32,352 nt of DNA from Bacteroidota bacterium (GTDB lineage Bacteria; Bacteroidota; Bacteroidia; J057; JAJTIE01), in assembly GCA_019638695.1 (NCBI GenBank), contig JAHBTG010000031.1:1-32352 (forward strand), read 5' to 3'. Below the pieces are notes generated by a model, which did no database searches, was not told where the DNA came from, and worked only from the letters and a program-made list of their open reading frames with translations. Shown in pieces: positions 7,896 to 15,917 of the stretch. Position numbers and translations under genes: made by a program. Positions within the stretch are counted from its first letter, which is position 1. Each line of letters begins with the position of its first letter.

Positions 7896-10070
7896 ATGAT
7901 AATGAGAATCGTTTGTTTATTGATCATAGGCCTGCTGGGATTTCCCCCTGCAGGCGTGCTGGCCCAGGACAAGTTACTGACACTGGAAGACGCCTCCGGC
8001 TGGAGCCTGTACCCGCGCGGCATGGCCCAGCTGGCCTGGGTGCCCGGCGGCGGGGCGCGCTACAGCTACCGGGAGGGACAGGAACATCTCGTGATAGACG
8101 CCGCTACGGCCAAAGAAGTGCATCGCCTGCGTACCATAGACCTGAACAAGGCGCTGGCGGCGCTTGGCAAGACCGCCGTGACCAACCTTCCCGGTCTGAG
8201 CTGGAACCCGGACGGCAGCCTGCGCTTTGTGGCCAATGGCGAGCTTTTCCGCTATGACCTCAAAACCGGGCAGGCCCGGTTCGTCAACACCTATCCCAGG
8301 GACGCCGCCCATCTGGACCTGGAACCGAACGCCCTCAGCCTGGCCTATACCCGCGGGCACAATCTGTACATTTCCGAAGGGGGTGTGGAGAAAGACATCA
8401 GCCAGAATACCGACCCGCAGGTGAAGTATGGCGAGGCCGCACACCGCCAGGAATTCGGCATCACCAAAGGTACCTTCTGGAGCCCGCAGGGCACTGCGCT
8501 GGCGTTTTACCGCATGGATGAAACCCCCGTATCGGACATTCCCCTGCTGGATATCACCTCCACACCCGTACAGGATCACCCCTTCAAATACCCGATGGCA
8601 GGACAGGCCACGCACCTGGTGACCGTGGGGGTCTATCACCTCAAGAGCGGGGAGCGCGTTTACCTGGAAACCGGCGACCCTAAGGATACCTACCTCACCA
8701 ACCTCACCTGGAGCCCGGACGAACAAAGTATTTACCTGGCCCTGCTCAACCGCGACCAGAACCATATGCGCCTGGTGCAGTATGATGCCCGCACCGGCAA
8801 GCCCCTTCGCACCCTGTTCGAGGAGCGGGACAGCAGCTACGTGGAGCCCCAGCACGGCCTGGATTTTCTGCCGGGCAAAGGAGACCATTTCCTCTGGCAG
8901 AGCCGTCGCGACGGCTGGAACCACCTGTACCTCTACCGTACCGACGGTACACTGGTGCGCCAGCTCACCCACGGCCAGTGGGAAGTAACCGATTTCCTCG
9001 GCTTTTCGCCCGATGGGGAGTATGCCTATTATACCGGCACACAGGAAAGTCCGCTGGAACGCCACCTGTACCGGGTGCCCGTCAGCGGTAAAGCGGCCCG
9101 ACATGAAAGCAGCGTATGGGAAGCCACCCGTCTCACCACCCACCACGGTACGCACACCACCCAGCTGAGTCCCGACGGCAAATACCTGCTGGATACCTGG
9201 ACGGGCCTCAATGAGCCCGGTAAAACCCTGCTGCGCCTGAGCAATGGCAAAGAAGTAAAGGTGCTGCATACCACGGAAAATCCGCTCAAAGGCTTTGCCC
9301 CGGTGGAGATCTCCCTGCAGACCCTGCGGGCGCCCGACGGCAGCCTGCGGTATACCCGCACCCTTTTCCCCCCCGGTTTTGACAACAGCAAACGCTATCC
9401 CGTGCTGGTATACACCTATGGCGGTCCGCACGCCCAGATGGTCACCCACAGCTGGCTGGGCGGTGCCAGTCTTTTCCTCTATTACCTGGCACAGCAGGGA
9501 TATGTAGTCTTCACCTTAGACGGGCGGGGCAGTTCCTACCGGGGCAAAGCCTTTGAGCAGGTTACGTTCCGCCGGTTGGGTGTAGCTGCGCGCGAAGACC
9601 AGCTGCTGGGGGTGCAGCACCTCAAATCCCAGCCCTGGGCAGACAGCACCCGTATAGGCGTGCACGGCTGGAGCTTTGGCGGGTTCCTCACGGCTAGCCT
9701 GCTCCTCCATCATCCCGGGGTATTCAGGTGCGGCATTGCCGGTGCGCCCGTTACAGACTGGAAATACTACGAGATTATGTATACCGAGCGGTATATGGAT
9801 ACGCCGCAAGCCAACCCGCAGGGATATGCACAGAGCAGCTTGCCGGAAGCTGCCCGAAACCTTAAAGACCGCCTGCTGGTGATACACGGCACCGCAGACG
9901 ATGTGGTGGTGTGGCAGCATACCCTTAGCCTCATGGACGCCTGCATCAAGGCCGGTACCTTGCCGGATTATTTTGTCTACCCGGGCCATGACCACCATGT
10001 GCGGGGCGCAGACCGCCTGCACCTGCATAAGTATATGGCCCGTTACCTGGACGAACACCTGAAGCGATAA
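7896..10070 (+). CDS. S9 family peptidase (dipeptidyl peptidase IV type)
   Basis: A 724-residue serine peptidase with an N-terminal signal peptide (about 1-24, ending GVLAQ), so periplasmic or surface-located. Residues of about 30-480 form a DPP IV-type beta-propeller with repeated S-P-D-G and W-S-P blade motifs. The C-terminal alpha/beta-hydrolase has the full triad: S593 in GWSFGG, D668 in HGTADD and H700 in GHDHH. The spacings (75 and 32 residues) are close to those of DPP IV. Such enzymes release Xaa-Pro dipeptides. Starts at 7896 and 7902 (both ATG) differ by two residues. The gene diverges from the M1 peptidase and leads the run that continues with gldB 40 bases downstream. Confidence 0.92.
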   Translation: MIMRIVCLLIIGLLGFPPAGVLAQDKLLTLEDASGWSLYPRGMAQLAWVPGGGARYSYREGQEHLVIDAATAKEVHRLRTIDLNKALAALGKTAVTNLPGLSWNPDGSLRFVANGELFRYDLKTGQARFVNTYPRDAAHLDLEPNALSLAYTRGHNLYISEGGVEKDISQNTDPQVKYGEAAHRQEFGITKGTFWSPQGTALAFYRMDETPVSDIPLLDITSTPVQDHPFKYPMAGQATHLVTVGVYHLKSGERVYLETGDPKDTYLTNLTWSPDEQSIYLALLNRDQNHMRLVQYDARTGKPLRTLFEERDSSYVEPQHGLDFLPGKGDHFLWQSRRDGWNHLYLYRTDGTLVRQLTHGQWEVTDFLGFSPDGEYAYYTGTQESPLERHLYRVPVSGKAARHESSVWEATRLTTHHGTHTTQLSPDGKYLLDTWTGLNEPGKTLLRLSNGKEVKVLHTTENPLKGFAPVEISLQTLRAPDGSLRYTRTLFPPGFDNSKRYPVLVYTYGGPHAQMVTHSWLGGASLFLYYLAQQGYVVFTLDGRGSSYRGKAFEQVTFRRLGVAAREDQLLGVQHLKSQPWADSTRIGVHGWSFGGFLTASLLLHHPGVFRCGIAGAPVTDWKYYEIMYTERYMDTPQANPQGYAQSSLPEAARNLKDRLLVIHGTADDVVVWQHTLSLMDACIKAGTLPDYFVYPGHDHHVRGADRLHLHKYMARYLDEHLKR

Positions 10071-10110
10071 CTTGCTATTGCCCCCTGTTTCACTTTTTCC
10101 GAAAAAATCC

Positions 10111-11226
10111 ATGCGTTTACGCTTTCCGGCACTGCTATTCCTGTTACCCCTGGCCTTCTTGTCCTGCACAGATGACCTGTCCCTGCCTGAGGATGAACCC
10201 ACAGACGGCCTGCCTCAGGTGAAACTGGACATCAAACGCTATGAGCTGATGATGCAGGAGGTAAGCGAAGGCATGGACAAGGGCGGGGACTGCCGCAAAC
10301 TGGCCCAGGAGCGTTTTGGCGATAAGGAAGCCCTTATCTTTTCCAACTGGATGATGCGCGGATTGGTACCTCCGGAGGCGATAGACTCGCTCTTCCGGGC
10401 CAATCATGCTAAGGCCGAGCGCGATATGGTGACGGATATCTGTTTCATAGCCGAGAACGCCGCTAACCGTATGCTGGTAGACAGCCTGGTCGCCCGCCGC
10501 CCGGCAGACTGGCCGCTGGAAGCGCGGCTTACCCCCATGTTCCGCCGTTTCCGGCATTTTTTCCCCGACCATAAGATCCCTCTCATCCGCACCGCAGTAG
10601 CCGGTCATGACCCCCGCATGGGTCCCGAGGATTTTTACCCTGCAGATGAAGTGCTGCTTAGCCAGGACTGGCTGTTTATCGGACTGGATTATTTTGCCGG
10701 GTCCGATTTTACCATCCTCCACCCCGGTATTCCCCGCTACATCCGCAAACGCTTTGACGACCAGTACCTGGAGGTGCGCATTGCCCGGGCGCTCACCCCT
10801 ATGGTGCAGCCCGACCTGCCCCGCACCCCGGACCCCAATCTGCTGGCATTTATGCTGCATGAAGGCATGAAGTATTATTTCATCGAACGCCTGCTGCCCC
10901 ATGTGCCAGACAGTACCCGCATGCTGTGGAGCGGCGCCCAGCTGGCCTGGGCCGAGAAAAATGAAGCGGCCGTGTACAAGCTCATCCTGGGAGACCTCTA
11001 TGCGTCTAAATACTCCCATATTTCCTATCTGCTGGAAGAGCGGCCTTTTGCCAAACCCGGCTGGGACCGCAATGCCCCTCCCCGCCTCGGCCATTACATC
11101 GGCTGGCGCATTATCCGCAAATATATGGAAAGCCACCCCCAGGTGCAGCTGCGAGACCTGCTCCGGCGCACAGACTGGCAGCGGATCCTGCAGGAAAGCG
11201 GATACAAACCGGTGGAGCCCAGCTAA
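10111..11226 (+). CDS. gldB: gliding motility lipoprotein GldB
   Basis: A 371-residue predicted lipoprotein. Residues 1-20 form a signal sequence with a cysteine after AFLS (a loose lipobox). The body matches what I know of GldB: an early VKLDIKRYE segment, FRHFFPDHKIP, an acidic core with LFIGLDYFAG, YIRKRFDDQY, FMLHEGMKYYFIERLLP, and the diagnostic end PPRLGHYIGWRIIRKYM followed by LRDLL. GldB is needed for gliding in Flavobacterium; its biochemical role is not settled. I chose the ATG at 10111 because it starts the signal sequence; a TTG at 10072 opens the frame earlier. gldC, its usual partner in flavobacteria, is not adjacent. The assignment rests on remembered family patterns, not an alignment. 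Confidence 0.8.
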   Translation: MRLRFPALLFLLPLAFLSCTDDLSLPEDEPTDGLPQVKLDIKRYELMMQEVSEGMDKGGDCRKLAQERFGDKEALIFSNWMMRGLVPPEAIDSLFRANHAKAERDMVTDICFIAENAANRMLVDSLVARRPADWPLEARLTPMFRRFRHFFPDHKIPLIRTAVAGHDPRMGPEDFYPADEVLLSQDWLFIGLDYFAGSDFTILHPGIPRYIRKRFDDQYLEVRIARALTPMVQPDLPRTPDPNLLAFMLHEGMKYYFIERLLPHVPDSTRMLWSGAQLAWAEKNEAAVYKLILGDLYASKYSHISYLLEERPFAKPGWDRNAPPRLGHYIGWRIIRKYMESHPQVQLRDLLRRTDWQRILQESGYKPVEPS

Positions 11227-11231
11227 CATCC

Positions 11232-11252
11232 GTTGAGCCCTGCGTGCTCAAC
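11232..11252 (+). terminator. hairpin after gldB
   Basis: GTTGAGC (11232-11238) and GCTCAAC (11246-11252) form a 7-bp stem with a 7-base loop, starting 6 bases after the gldB stop codon. No clear U-run follows, so it may act as a weak terminator or a 3'-end stabiliser. Confidence 0.35.
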
Positions 11253-11269
11253 AGTAGGGGTCTCTTGTG

Positions 11270-11277
11270 TATTTTTG
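11270..11277 (+). promoter_or_regulatory. -7 promoter element TATTTTTG before DoxX-like gene
   Basis: TATTTTTG fits TAnnTTTG exactly and lies 35 bases before the ATG at 11313. No TTG is found at the expected -33 distance. It would let the DoxX-like gene be transcribed separately from gldB. Confidence 0.45.
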
Positions 11278-11312
11278 GGGCAGAAGACAACACTATCAAC
11301 CCTTAATTCCGC

Positions 11313-12311
11313 ATGCACTACTTTCTGGTTGCCCTCACCTTTATTTGCCGCATAGCAGTAGGCGGCCTGTTTATCTTTTCAGGACTCATCAAGGTAAATG
11401 ACCTGCACGGTTTTGCCTACAAGCTCATCGAGTATTTCCATGTGTTTGACAAGGACTTCGGTTTCCCCGGGGATTTTTTTGCCGGCCTGGCGTTCCCCAT
11501 AGCCACCCTGCTGGCCATTGTGGAAGTGTGGCTGGGTCTTTGGCTGCTGCTGGGCTTCCTCAGCCGCCTGACCACGGCGCTGCTGCTGGCCCTTATTGTG
11601 TTCTTCACCGTGCTCACCTGGTACAGCTGGTTCTTCAATGCTGTGCAGGACTGCGGCTGCTTCGGCGATTTTATGAAGCTCACCCCCTATGAAAGCTTCC
11701 TCAAGGACCTGGTGCTGCTGGTGCTCATAGGTTTCCTGTTTATACAAACCGCCCGTATACGGCCGGTGCTGGGCAACCGGCACACCCTGCTGGGTGTTGT
11801 CCTGACCTTGTCTGCCGGGGTGGCTGTGCTCTCTGCCGTGACGCTGACCAGCGGGCCGGTAGTGGATATGCTGGGCGCCTGCAAAGGCTGCGATTTTGGA
11901 CAGAATACCCGTGACAGCGCTGCCCGCAAGCATATTCCCAACTGGGTACCCCTGCAGGATGCCTGCGGTGCACAGGATGAGTTCAAAGGGTATACCCTGT
12001 TGCTGGTGGTCAAGAACCTGGATAAGCTTTCTGAGGCAGATGCCCGGGCAATGGTGGAGACGGCACACGGCCTGAAGGCTGCCTCCGGTTTACAGACGTT
12101 TATCCTCACGGCCACGGTGGGCAAACCCAAGAAGGCTTTTACAGAAGCACACAAGCTGCAGGTGTGCCTCACCAACCAGGATGAGACCCTGCTCAAGACC
12201 ATCATTCGCTGCAACCGCGGCGCCTTGCTGCTCAAGGACGGCGTGGTGGCGGAGAAATGGGTATGCACCCAGCCCGACGCCGCCACGGTGCAGGCTTTGC
12301 TGGGCAAATAG
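11313..12311 (+). CDS. DoxX/MauE-like membrane protein with C-terminal soluble domain
   Basis: A 332-residue protein. The first half (about 1-190) has five or so membrane helices in the DoxX/MauE pattern: a start like CRIAVGGLFIFSGLIKVND, then TWYSWFFNAVQDCGCFGDF with the D-C-G-C-F-G motif of MauE-type quinone/redox proteins. A second cysteine pair, CKGC, follows the last helix. Residues of about 200-332 form a soluble alpha/beta region without a CxxC thioredoxin site but with scattered cysteines. I believe this matches the Bacteroidota group annotated as 'BT_3928 family' (from memory). A redox or disulfide role in the envelope is inferred from the cysteine motifs only. It sits between gldB and gldF. 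Confidence 0.8.
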   Translation: MHYFLVALTFICRIAVGGLFIFSGLIKVNDLHGFAYKLIEYFHVFDKDFGFPGDFFAGLAFPIATLLAIVEVWLGLWLLLGFLSRLTTALLLALIVFFTVLTWYSWFFNAVQDCGCFGDFMKLTPYESFLKDLVLLVLIGFLFIQTARIRPVLGNRHTLLGVVLTLSAGVAVLSAVTLTSGPVVDMLGACKGCDFGQNTRDSAARKHIPNWVPLQDACGAQDEFKGYTLLLVVKNLDKLSEADARAMVETAHGLKAASGLQTFILTATVGKPKKAFTEAHKLQVCLTNQDETLLKTIIRCNRGALLLKDGVVAEKWVCTQPDAATVQALLGK

Positions 12312-12316
12312 CAGGA

Positions 12317-12350
12317 TAATCAAAGGATTACACCGGCTTGCGTGCGCAAG
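12317..12350. repeat. two adjacent inverted repeats upstream of gldF
   Basis: TAATCaaagGATTA (12317-12330) and CTTGCGtgCGCAAG (12337-12350) lie between the DoxX-like stop codon and the gldF promoter element. They could be weak terminator hairpins or operator sites. Neither is followed by a U-run. Confidence 0.35.
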
Positions 12351-12363
12351 TGAGGCTTTCTGT

Positions 12364-12371
12364 TAACTTTG
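12364..12371 (+). promoter_or_regulatory. promoter TTG-N23-TAACTTTG before gldF
   Basis: TAACTTTG matches TAnnTTTG, with a TTG at 12338-12340, 23 bases upstream, the long limit of the known 17-23 spacing. Only 8 bases separate it from the gldF ATG at 12380, so the transcript would start at or very near the start codon. Confidence 0.5.
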
Positions 12372-12379
12372 CTTCCCCC

Positions 12380-13114
12380 ATGCGTGCGGTGCTCACCATA
12401 CTTGGCAAAGAAGTAGCTACCTTCTACAATACCCTCACCGGTTACCTGGTGATGGTGGTATTCCTGGTAGGCCTGGGCCTGTTCTTCTGGATATTTCCCG
12501 AGAATGTGCTGGAAACCGGTGCCGCCCAGCTGGACACCCTGTTTGCTATGGGTCCGTGGTTCCTGCTATTTGTGGTGCCGGCTATTACCATGCGCGCCTT
12601 TGCAGAAGAATACAAGACCGGTACCATAGAGTTCCTGGCCACCAAACCCCTGACGGATATCCAGATCCTCCTGGGCAAGTATATGGGTGCACTGGTGCTG
12701 ATCCTGGCCAGCCTGCTGCCCACCCTCACCTATTATGCTACGGTGTGGTACCTGGGCAACCCTCCCGGCAACCTCGATACCGGGGCCACCTGGGGCGCTT
12801 ACCTGGGTTTGCTGGGTATAGGAGCGGTTTTTGCAGCCATAGGGCTGTGGTGCTCTGCCAGCACGGATAACCAGATAGTAGCCTATGTGCTGGGTGTCTT
12901 CCTGTGTTTCTTCTTCTACACGGCTTTTGATTTCCTGTCAGAACTGCAGCTTTTCGGTGCCTATAACGAGCTGGTACTGCAGCTGGGTATCCTGGAGCAT
13001 TACCGCAGTATCAGCCGCGGTGTGCTGGATATCCGGGATGTCCTCTATTACCTGAGCCTTATCACCCTCTTTCTGCTGCTGGGCCGTGCGGCGCTGGCCT
13101 CCCGTAAAAAATGA
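12380..13114 (+). CDS. gldF: gliding-motility ABC transporter permease GldF
   Basis: A 244-residue ABC-2 type permease with six predicted membrane segments. It starts MRAVLTILGKEVATFYNTLTGYL, the usual GldF/NosY-like opening, and carries the ABC-2 loop MRAFAEEYKTGTIEFLATKPLTD. GldF and GldG, with the ATPase GldA, form an ABC transporter required for gliding in Flavobacterium; its cargo is not known. The stop codon overlaps the gldG start (ATGA, 13111-13114), implying translational coupling. I chose the ATG at 12380; a TTG at 12338 would extend the frame through the promoter. gldA is not in this window. Confidence 0.9.
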   Translation: MRAVLTILGKEVATFYNTLTGYLVMVVFLVGLGLFFWIFPENVLETGAAQLDTLFAMGPWFLLFVVPAITMRAFAEEYKTGTIEFLATKPLTDIQILLGKYMGALVLILASLLPTLTYYATVWYLGNPPGNLDTGATWGAYLGLLGIGAVFAAIGLWCSASTDNQIVAYVLGVFLCFFFYTAFDFLSELQLFGAYNELVLQLGILEHYRSISRGVLDIRDVLYYLSLITLFLLLGRAALASRKK

Positions 13115-14880
13115 AACAGGGGCGCACATATTACCTGCAGGCTTTGCTGGCGCTGGGTATCCTGCTGCTGGTGAATTTCTTTGCCGGTCACCTGATCTTT
13201 CGGATCGACCTTACTGAAGAAGGCAGGTATACCCTTTCCGACGTTACCCGCCAGACAATGGACTCCCTGGGCCGCACCAACCAGGTGATGACCGTGAAGG
13301 TATACCTCGACGGAGAGAACCTGCCCGCCCGCCTCAAGCGCTATCGCGAAGCAGTGCGCACCACCTTGGTGGAGATGAAGGTGCATGCCGGCGACCGCCT
13401 GCAGTTTGAATTTGTAGATCCCTCTACCAATGCCGCCCTCCAGCGCCACCTGGTGGAGCAGGGAGTCCCTACTATTCCCATTGCAGAGCAAAAGGGCAAT
13501 ACGGAGCTGCGCCAGCAGCTGATCTTCCCGGGCGTGGTGGTGAACTATGCCGGAAGCGAACAGGTCATCAACCTGTTGTTCAATGACTGCTACCAGGTAG
13601 AAGGCGGCCAGTACCAGTGTGATTACCAGAAAGCGGAGAGCGAGATAGAGTATAAGCTGGTGAGCCAGATGCAGCGTATGCTGCCGGGGCAGAAACGCAT
13701 TGTGGGCATTGTCACTTCTCATGCCTGCCTCAAGCCCAGCCAGATGCCTGAGTTTACTTCCGAGCTGCGGCGGTTCTATGATGTCATTACCCTGCCCGTC
13801 AAAGCCGGGACAGGCATTCCTGCCAGTGCAGCATTCTTGCCGGATTCCGTGCGCCGCAAGTTGCCCAAAGATGCGTATGGGATAGATGTGCTCATCATCG
13901 CCCGGCCGGACAGCATTTTCTCCGAAGCGGAAAAATATGAGCTGGACCAGTATATCATGCAGGGCGGCCGTGTGCTGTGGCTGGTGGACCAGGAGACGGT
14001 GGATGAGAAGGACTTTCAGAATGCGGACAACCCCGCTACCATTTCCATTCTGCGGGAGCTGAACCTGGACGATATGTTCTTCCGCTACGGTTTCCGTGTG
14101 GGGGTAAACCTGCTGGAAGACATGCAGGCGGGCCGTAAGGAAGTGATGATGACCCTGCCGGGCAGTGAGTCCCGCCGCGGGCCCCGCCCGGTGCCGGTAC
14201 CTTATTACTATTTCTCGCTGGTGACCGGTACAGGGATCCTGCGGCATGAGATTACCAAGGCCATTGAGGCAGTTGAATTTAGGTATGCCAGCACGCTGGA
14301 TACCTTGCCCCAGCCGGGTCTTCGCCATTACCCCCTGCTGCGCAGCAGCCAGTACAGCCGTGCCAAGGAAGGCACCCAGATGCTCAACCTGCAGAATATC
14401 CTGGCATTCCGTCCGCCCAAAGACCTGTTTACAGGCAAAGGCAACCGCATGCTGGGACTGGCCCTGGAAGGTAAGTTCCCCAGCGTGTTCGCCGGTCGCC
14501 GGTTACCCTGGGCAGATAGCCTGAAGGCCCGTAAACGGGTTACCTTGCCGGAGAATGCCTATACCAACCGCATGGTGGTCTTCTCGGACGGAGACCTTGC
14601 CTTGCCGTCTGACCTGCGCTTTACCGGCAGCCGCACCATTCCCTGGAATAACAAGCAGCTGTTGCTCAACAGTGTAGACTGGCTGATAGGTGACAAGACC
14701 TTTAACCAGATACGCGCCCGCGATGTGGTCATCCGCCGGCTGGATGCCGATAAGGTGATGGGCAGGGCGTGGCTGTACCAGGTACTGAACATTGCTATTC
14801 CTGTCCTGCTGGTCATAAGCGCCGGGTTGTTTCGCCACTGGCGCCGGCGCCGGCGTAACCATAAACTGAAGCAGGCATGA
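13111..14880 (+). CDS. gldG: gliding-motility ABC transporter component GldG
   Basis: A 589-residue membrane-anchored protein with one N-terminal helix (about 8-28), a large extracytoplasmic region and one C-terminal helix (about 555-577) ending in a basic HWRRRRRNHK tail. After the first helix it has FRIDLTEEGRYTLSDVT and KVYLDGENLPARLKRY, hallmark segments of GldG and the ABC-type uncharacterised auxiliary domain. VLWLVDQETV and VVFSDGDLA belong to the later GATase-like part. It works with GldF. It overlaps gldF by 4 bases at its start and the next gene by 4 bases at its end, so the three are one unit. Confidence 0.92.
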   Translation: MKQGRTYYLQALLALGILLLVNFFAGHLIFRIDLTEEGRYTLSDVTRQTMDSLGRTNQVMTVKVYLDGENLPARLKRYREAVRTTLVEMKVHAGDRLQFEFVDPSTNAALQRHLVEQGVPTIPIAEQKGNTELRQQLIFPGVVVNYAGSEQVINLLFNDCYQVEGGQYQCDYQKAESEIEYKLVSQMQRMLPGQKRIVGIVTSHACLKPSQMPEFTSELRRFYDVITLPVKAGTGIPASAAFLPDSVRRKLPKDAYGIDVLIIARPDSIFSEAEKYELDQYIMQGGRVLWLVDQETVDEKDFQNADNPATISILRELNLDDMFFRYGFRVGVNLLEDMQAGRKEVMMTLPGSESRRGPRPVPVPYYYFSLVTGTGILRHEITKAIEAVEFRYASTLDTLPQPGLRHYPLLRSSQYSRAKEGTQMLNLQNILAFRPPKDLFTGKGNRMLGLALEGKFPSVFAGRRLPWADSLKARKRVTLPENAYTNRMVVFSDGDLALPSDLRFTGSRTIPWNNKQLLLNSVDWLIGDKTFNQIRARDVVIRRLDADKVMGRAWLYQVLNIAIPVLLVISAGLFRHWRRRRRNHKLKQA

Positions 14881-15848
14881 GAAAATACCGGACCACTCTC
14901 CTGCTGGCAGGCGTGCTGGTAGTATTGGGCGTCAGCTGGCTCGTGTATGATTTTTCCAAGCAACAGGGCGCCGTCAGCAAGGCCACTGCGTTTGCCGTGC
15001 CCGATACCGCCGGTATTACCCGCATCACCCTCATCCGGCACTTTGAGAAACTCCCGCAGGAACAGCAGGTGGTGCTCACCCGCAAGGAGGGCCGCTGGGT
15101 AGTCAATGACCGGTTCGACGCCAGTCCGCGTCGTGTGCAGGATCTGCTGGCCACGCTGGCCCATCTGCATGTGCGCGAGGAAGTAGCCCCCACGGCGGTC
15201 AGTAATGCTTACAAGATCATTCAGTCTGCTCATGTGGAAGTGCGCGTGGAGGGCAGCCAGTCCAGGACCTTCTTTATAGGTCCGGCAGCACCGGATAAAA
15301 AAGGGTCGCTGGCCTATCTGGCAGGGAGCCGCCAGCCGGTTATCCTGGAGCTGCCCGGCATGCAGGGGTCGCTGGCACCGCAGTTTGCCACCTTGCCCAG
15401 CGACTGGCAGGAGTTCCTGCTCCTGAGTGTCAATGCCGAAACCCTGCGCCGCCTGGAAGTCCGGTACCCCGGGGCAGACTCCTCCTTTGTCCTTGCCCGC
15501 CAGGCCAACGGCATCTGGAAGCTGGCCGATGGCAGTCCTACGGACACCGTGCGCACCCAGCAGTACATGAACGCTTTTGGTGCCGTATACGCGCTGGGCC
15601 GTGCAGAGAACACGAATCCGGGACTATTTGAGGTGCTGGCCAAGCAACCTCCCTATGCCCGCATCCGCACTACGGATGCCCAGGGCCATACCCGCGAACT
15701 GGTCTTGCACCAACCACTCCCGCAAGACCCGCATGTGCGCTATGCCTGGGTTACCGGGCAGGAGGAGCTCCTGCTGGCGCAGGGGTTTGTTATAGACAAA
15801 CTCCTCATCCGTAAACAGCAGCTGATGCCCCGCCCCGCCGGGCGCTAG
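14877..15848 (+). CDS. DUF4340-like membrane-anchored protein
   Basis: A 323-residue protein with an N-terminal membrane helix (about 7-26) and a large extracytoplasmic region of beta-rich repeats. The pattern ITRITL...VVLTRKEGRWVVNDRFDASPRRVQDLLATL is characteristic of DUF4340 proteins, which occur next to GldG-like ABC genes in many bacteria. A second copy-like segment (RRLEVRYPGADSSFVLARQ, then GIWKLADGS) lies at about 195-225. The function is unknown; position and the ATGA overlap with gldG suggest it is a third component of that transporter. It ends 69 bases before dnaN. Confidence 0.8.
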   Translation: MRKYRTTLLLAGVLVVLGVSWLVYDFSKQQGAVSKATAFAVPDTAGITRITLIRHFEKLPQEQQVVLTRKEGRWVVNDRFDASPRRVQDLLATLAHLHVREEVAPTAVSNAYKIIQSAHVEVRVEGSQSRTFFIGPAAPDKKGSLAYLAGSRQPVILELPGMQGSLAPQFATLPSDWQEFLLLSVNAETLRRLEVRYPGADSSFVLARQANGIWKLADGSPTDTVRTQQYMNAFGAVYALGRAENTNPGLFEVLAKQPPYARIRTTDAQGHTRELVLHQPLPQDPHVRYAWVTGQEELLLAQGFVIDKLLIRKQQLMPRPAGR

Positions 15849-15867
15849 ATTTTTTGCCCGCCTTTTT

Positions 15868-15898
15868 TATCTTTACGGCTAGAACGCTAGCTTTACGG
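15868..15898 (+). promoter_or_regulatory. -7-like element TATCTTTA and CTTTACGG direct repeat before dnaN
   Basis: TATCTTTA (15868-15875) is one base from TAnnTTTG and lies 42 bases before the dnaN ATG. CTTTACGG occurs twice, at 15871-15878 and 15891-15898, exactly 20 bases apart, separated by two CTAG-containing segments. The first copy overlaps the promoter element, so a regulatory role is possible. Confidence 0.35.
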
Positions 15899-15917
15899 TT
15901 CATTAGTTTTACTACCT

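Noticed and set aside
7974-9449. A 491-codon minus-strand open frame opposite the S9 peptidase
   Set aside because: It is a shadow of a gene with an intact catalytic triad, and there is no start context or domain.
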